The position numbers and the translations under genes are program-made. 64,000 bases of DNA, from contig CALKCF010000004.1 of NCBI GenBank assembly GCA_938083505.1, positions 93,630 to 157,629 on the forward strand. The letters are read 5' to 3'. This DNA is from an uncultured archaeon. GTDB lineage: Archaea > Thermoproteota > Nitrososphaeria_A > Caldarchaeales > Wolframiiraptoraceae. Positions 63,703-64,000 of the stretch are shown one piece after another. Each line of letters starts with the position of its first letter. Position 1 is the first letter of the stretch. The notes below the pieces were generated by a model. The model saw nothing but the letters and a program-made list of their open reading frames with translations. It did not search any database and was not told the origin of the DNA.

Positions 63703-63836
63703 AGGAAGCCACTCCAGAGGTGGTCCTGGAATGTAGAAAAGCCCAAAAAGCCGAAAAAGATGCGAATTACGAAAATCGGACAGGAAAATCTGCGTTAAAC
63801 TTAAATATTACTGCATAACCAAGATAAATAGTTTCA
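63703..63836 (+). promoter_or_regulatory. CRISPR leader with array promoter
   Basis: A 134-nt AT-rich stretch between cas4 and the first repeat, without a gene. TATA-like CTTAAATATT at 63800-63809 predicts initiation near 63831, about 6 nt before the first repeat, as expected for pre-crRNA. Confidence 0.7.
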
Positions 63837-64000
63837 CTTGAATCCGGAAAGGAATTGAAAGTGAATAATATTACACCTTTGGGCGAGATATCGGCCCGAG
63901 CTTGAATCCGGAAAGGAATTGAAAGGGTCGCCGATGAAAAATCGATATTTGTGTTCAAAGTCGGTCTCCTCTTGAATCCGGAAAGGAATTGAAAGGCAGT
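63837..64000 (+). CRISPR. Start of a type I-A CRISPR array, continues past window end
   Basis: Three identical 25-nt repeats at 63837-63861, 63901-63925 and 63971-63995. Each begins CTTGAATCCGG and ends GGAATTGAAAG, with the archaeal ATTGAAAG 3' end that becomes the crRNA 5' handle. Spacers are 39 nt (63862-63900) and 45 nt (63926-63970); a third begins at 63996. Position and orientation fit transcription from the leader beside cas4. The number of further repeats is unknown. Confidence 0.97.

Overview
This is an archaeal chromosome segment, probably from a thermophile of the TACK/Thermoproteota side. Ether-lipid genes (glycerol-1-phosphate dehydrogenase, geranylgeranyl reductase), archaeal valyl-tRNA synthetase, class I lysyl-tRNA synthetase, PurP-type purine synthesis, wyosine-base synthesis (Taw1), Hjc, archaeal SSB, uS4/uS11, box C/D sRNAs and a type I-A CRISPR-Cas locus all agree. 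TATA-like boxes sit about 26 nt before many start codons, so leaderless or nearly leaderless mRNAs look common, and TTG/GTG starts are frequent. The exact phylum cannot be fixed from this sequence alone. I saw no transposase, integrase, phage gene or rRNA.

Region 1 (1-13.5 kb): the start of a membrane-protein gene, a cobalamin-type radical SAM enzyme, an unusual tRNA-Cys gene, a glycosyltransferase fused to a membrane PH-like domain, a trehalose-phosphatase-like HAD protein, AmrS, a decayed CPBP protease/UbiA pair, a HIT hydrolase, a HAD protein, Taw1, an enolase-superfamily gene with a frameshift, an IMPase-family phosphatase and a 2-hydroxyacid dehydrogenase.

Region 2 (13.5-26.4 kb): a leftward purine operon (two PurP paralogues, GuaB, PurA), followed by a gene-free stretch carrying four copies of an 11-bp motif. 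Then come AdoMet decarboxylase, an Mrp/NBP35 iron-sulfur carrier with MoaE, uS4, MazG, and a DNA-maintenance neighbourhood: NreA, Hjc, a winged-helix protein, a long coiled-coil zinc protein and SSB.

Region 3 (26.4-52.9 kb): core metabolism and translation. It holds LysRS-I, a methyltransferase, D-aminoacyl-tRNA deacylase, a two-gene MgtE-like transporter beside a double PhoU-RCK regulator, a THUMP protein, ThiR, G1P dehydrogenase, two-subunit fumarase, PncA/PncB, MoaC/MoaB, an MBL hydrolase, a PAC2 protein, dCTP deaminase, uS11, DUF1152, geranylgeranyl reductase, an SPPY methyltransferase, a PfpI-family protein, a MIP18-family protein, ValRS and pyruvate:ferredoxin oxidoreductase (gamma-delta fusion, alpha, beta).

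Region 4 (52.9-64 kb): two tandem box C/D sRNAs, then a complete type I-A CRISPR-Cas locus. The interference genes run left (csa5-cas7-cas5-cas8a-cas3'-cas3''). Cas6, the Csa3 regulator and the adaptation genes (csa1-cas1-cas2-cas4) run right into a leader and a CRISPR array that continues past the window end.

Five genes carry lesions. Four of these lesions each look like one extra base in a short homopolymer run; the UbiA-like gene has a different pattern. The homopolymer pattern suggests sequencing or assembly indels at least as much as biological decay.
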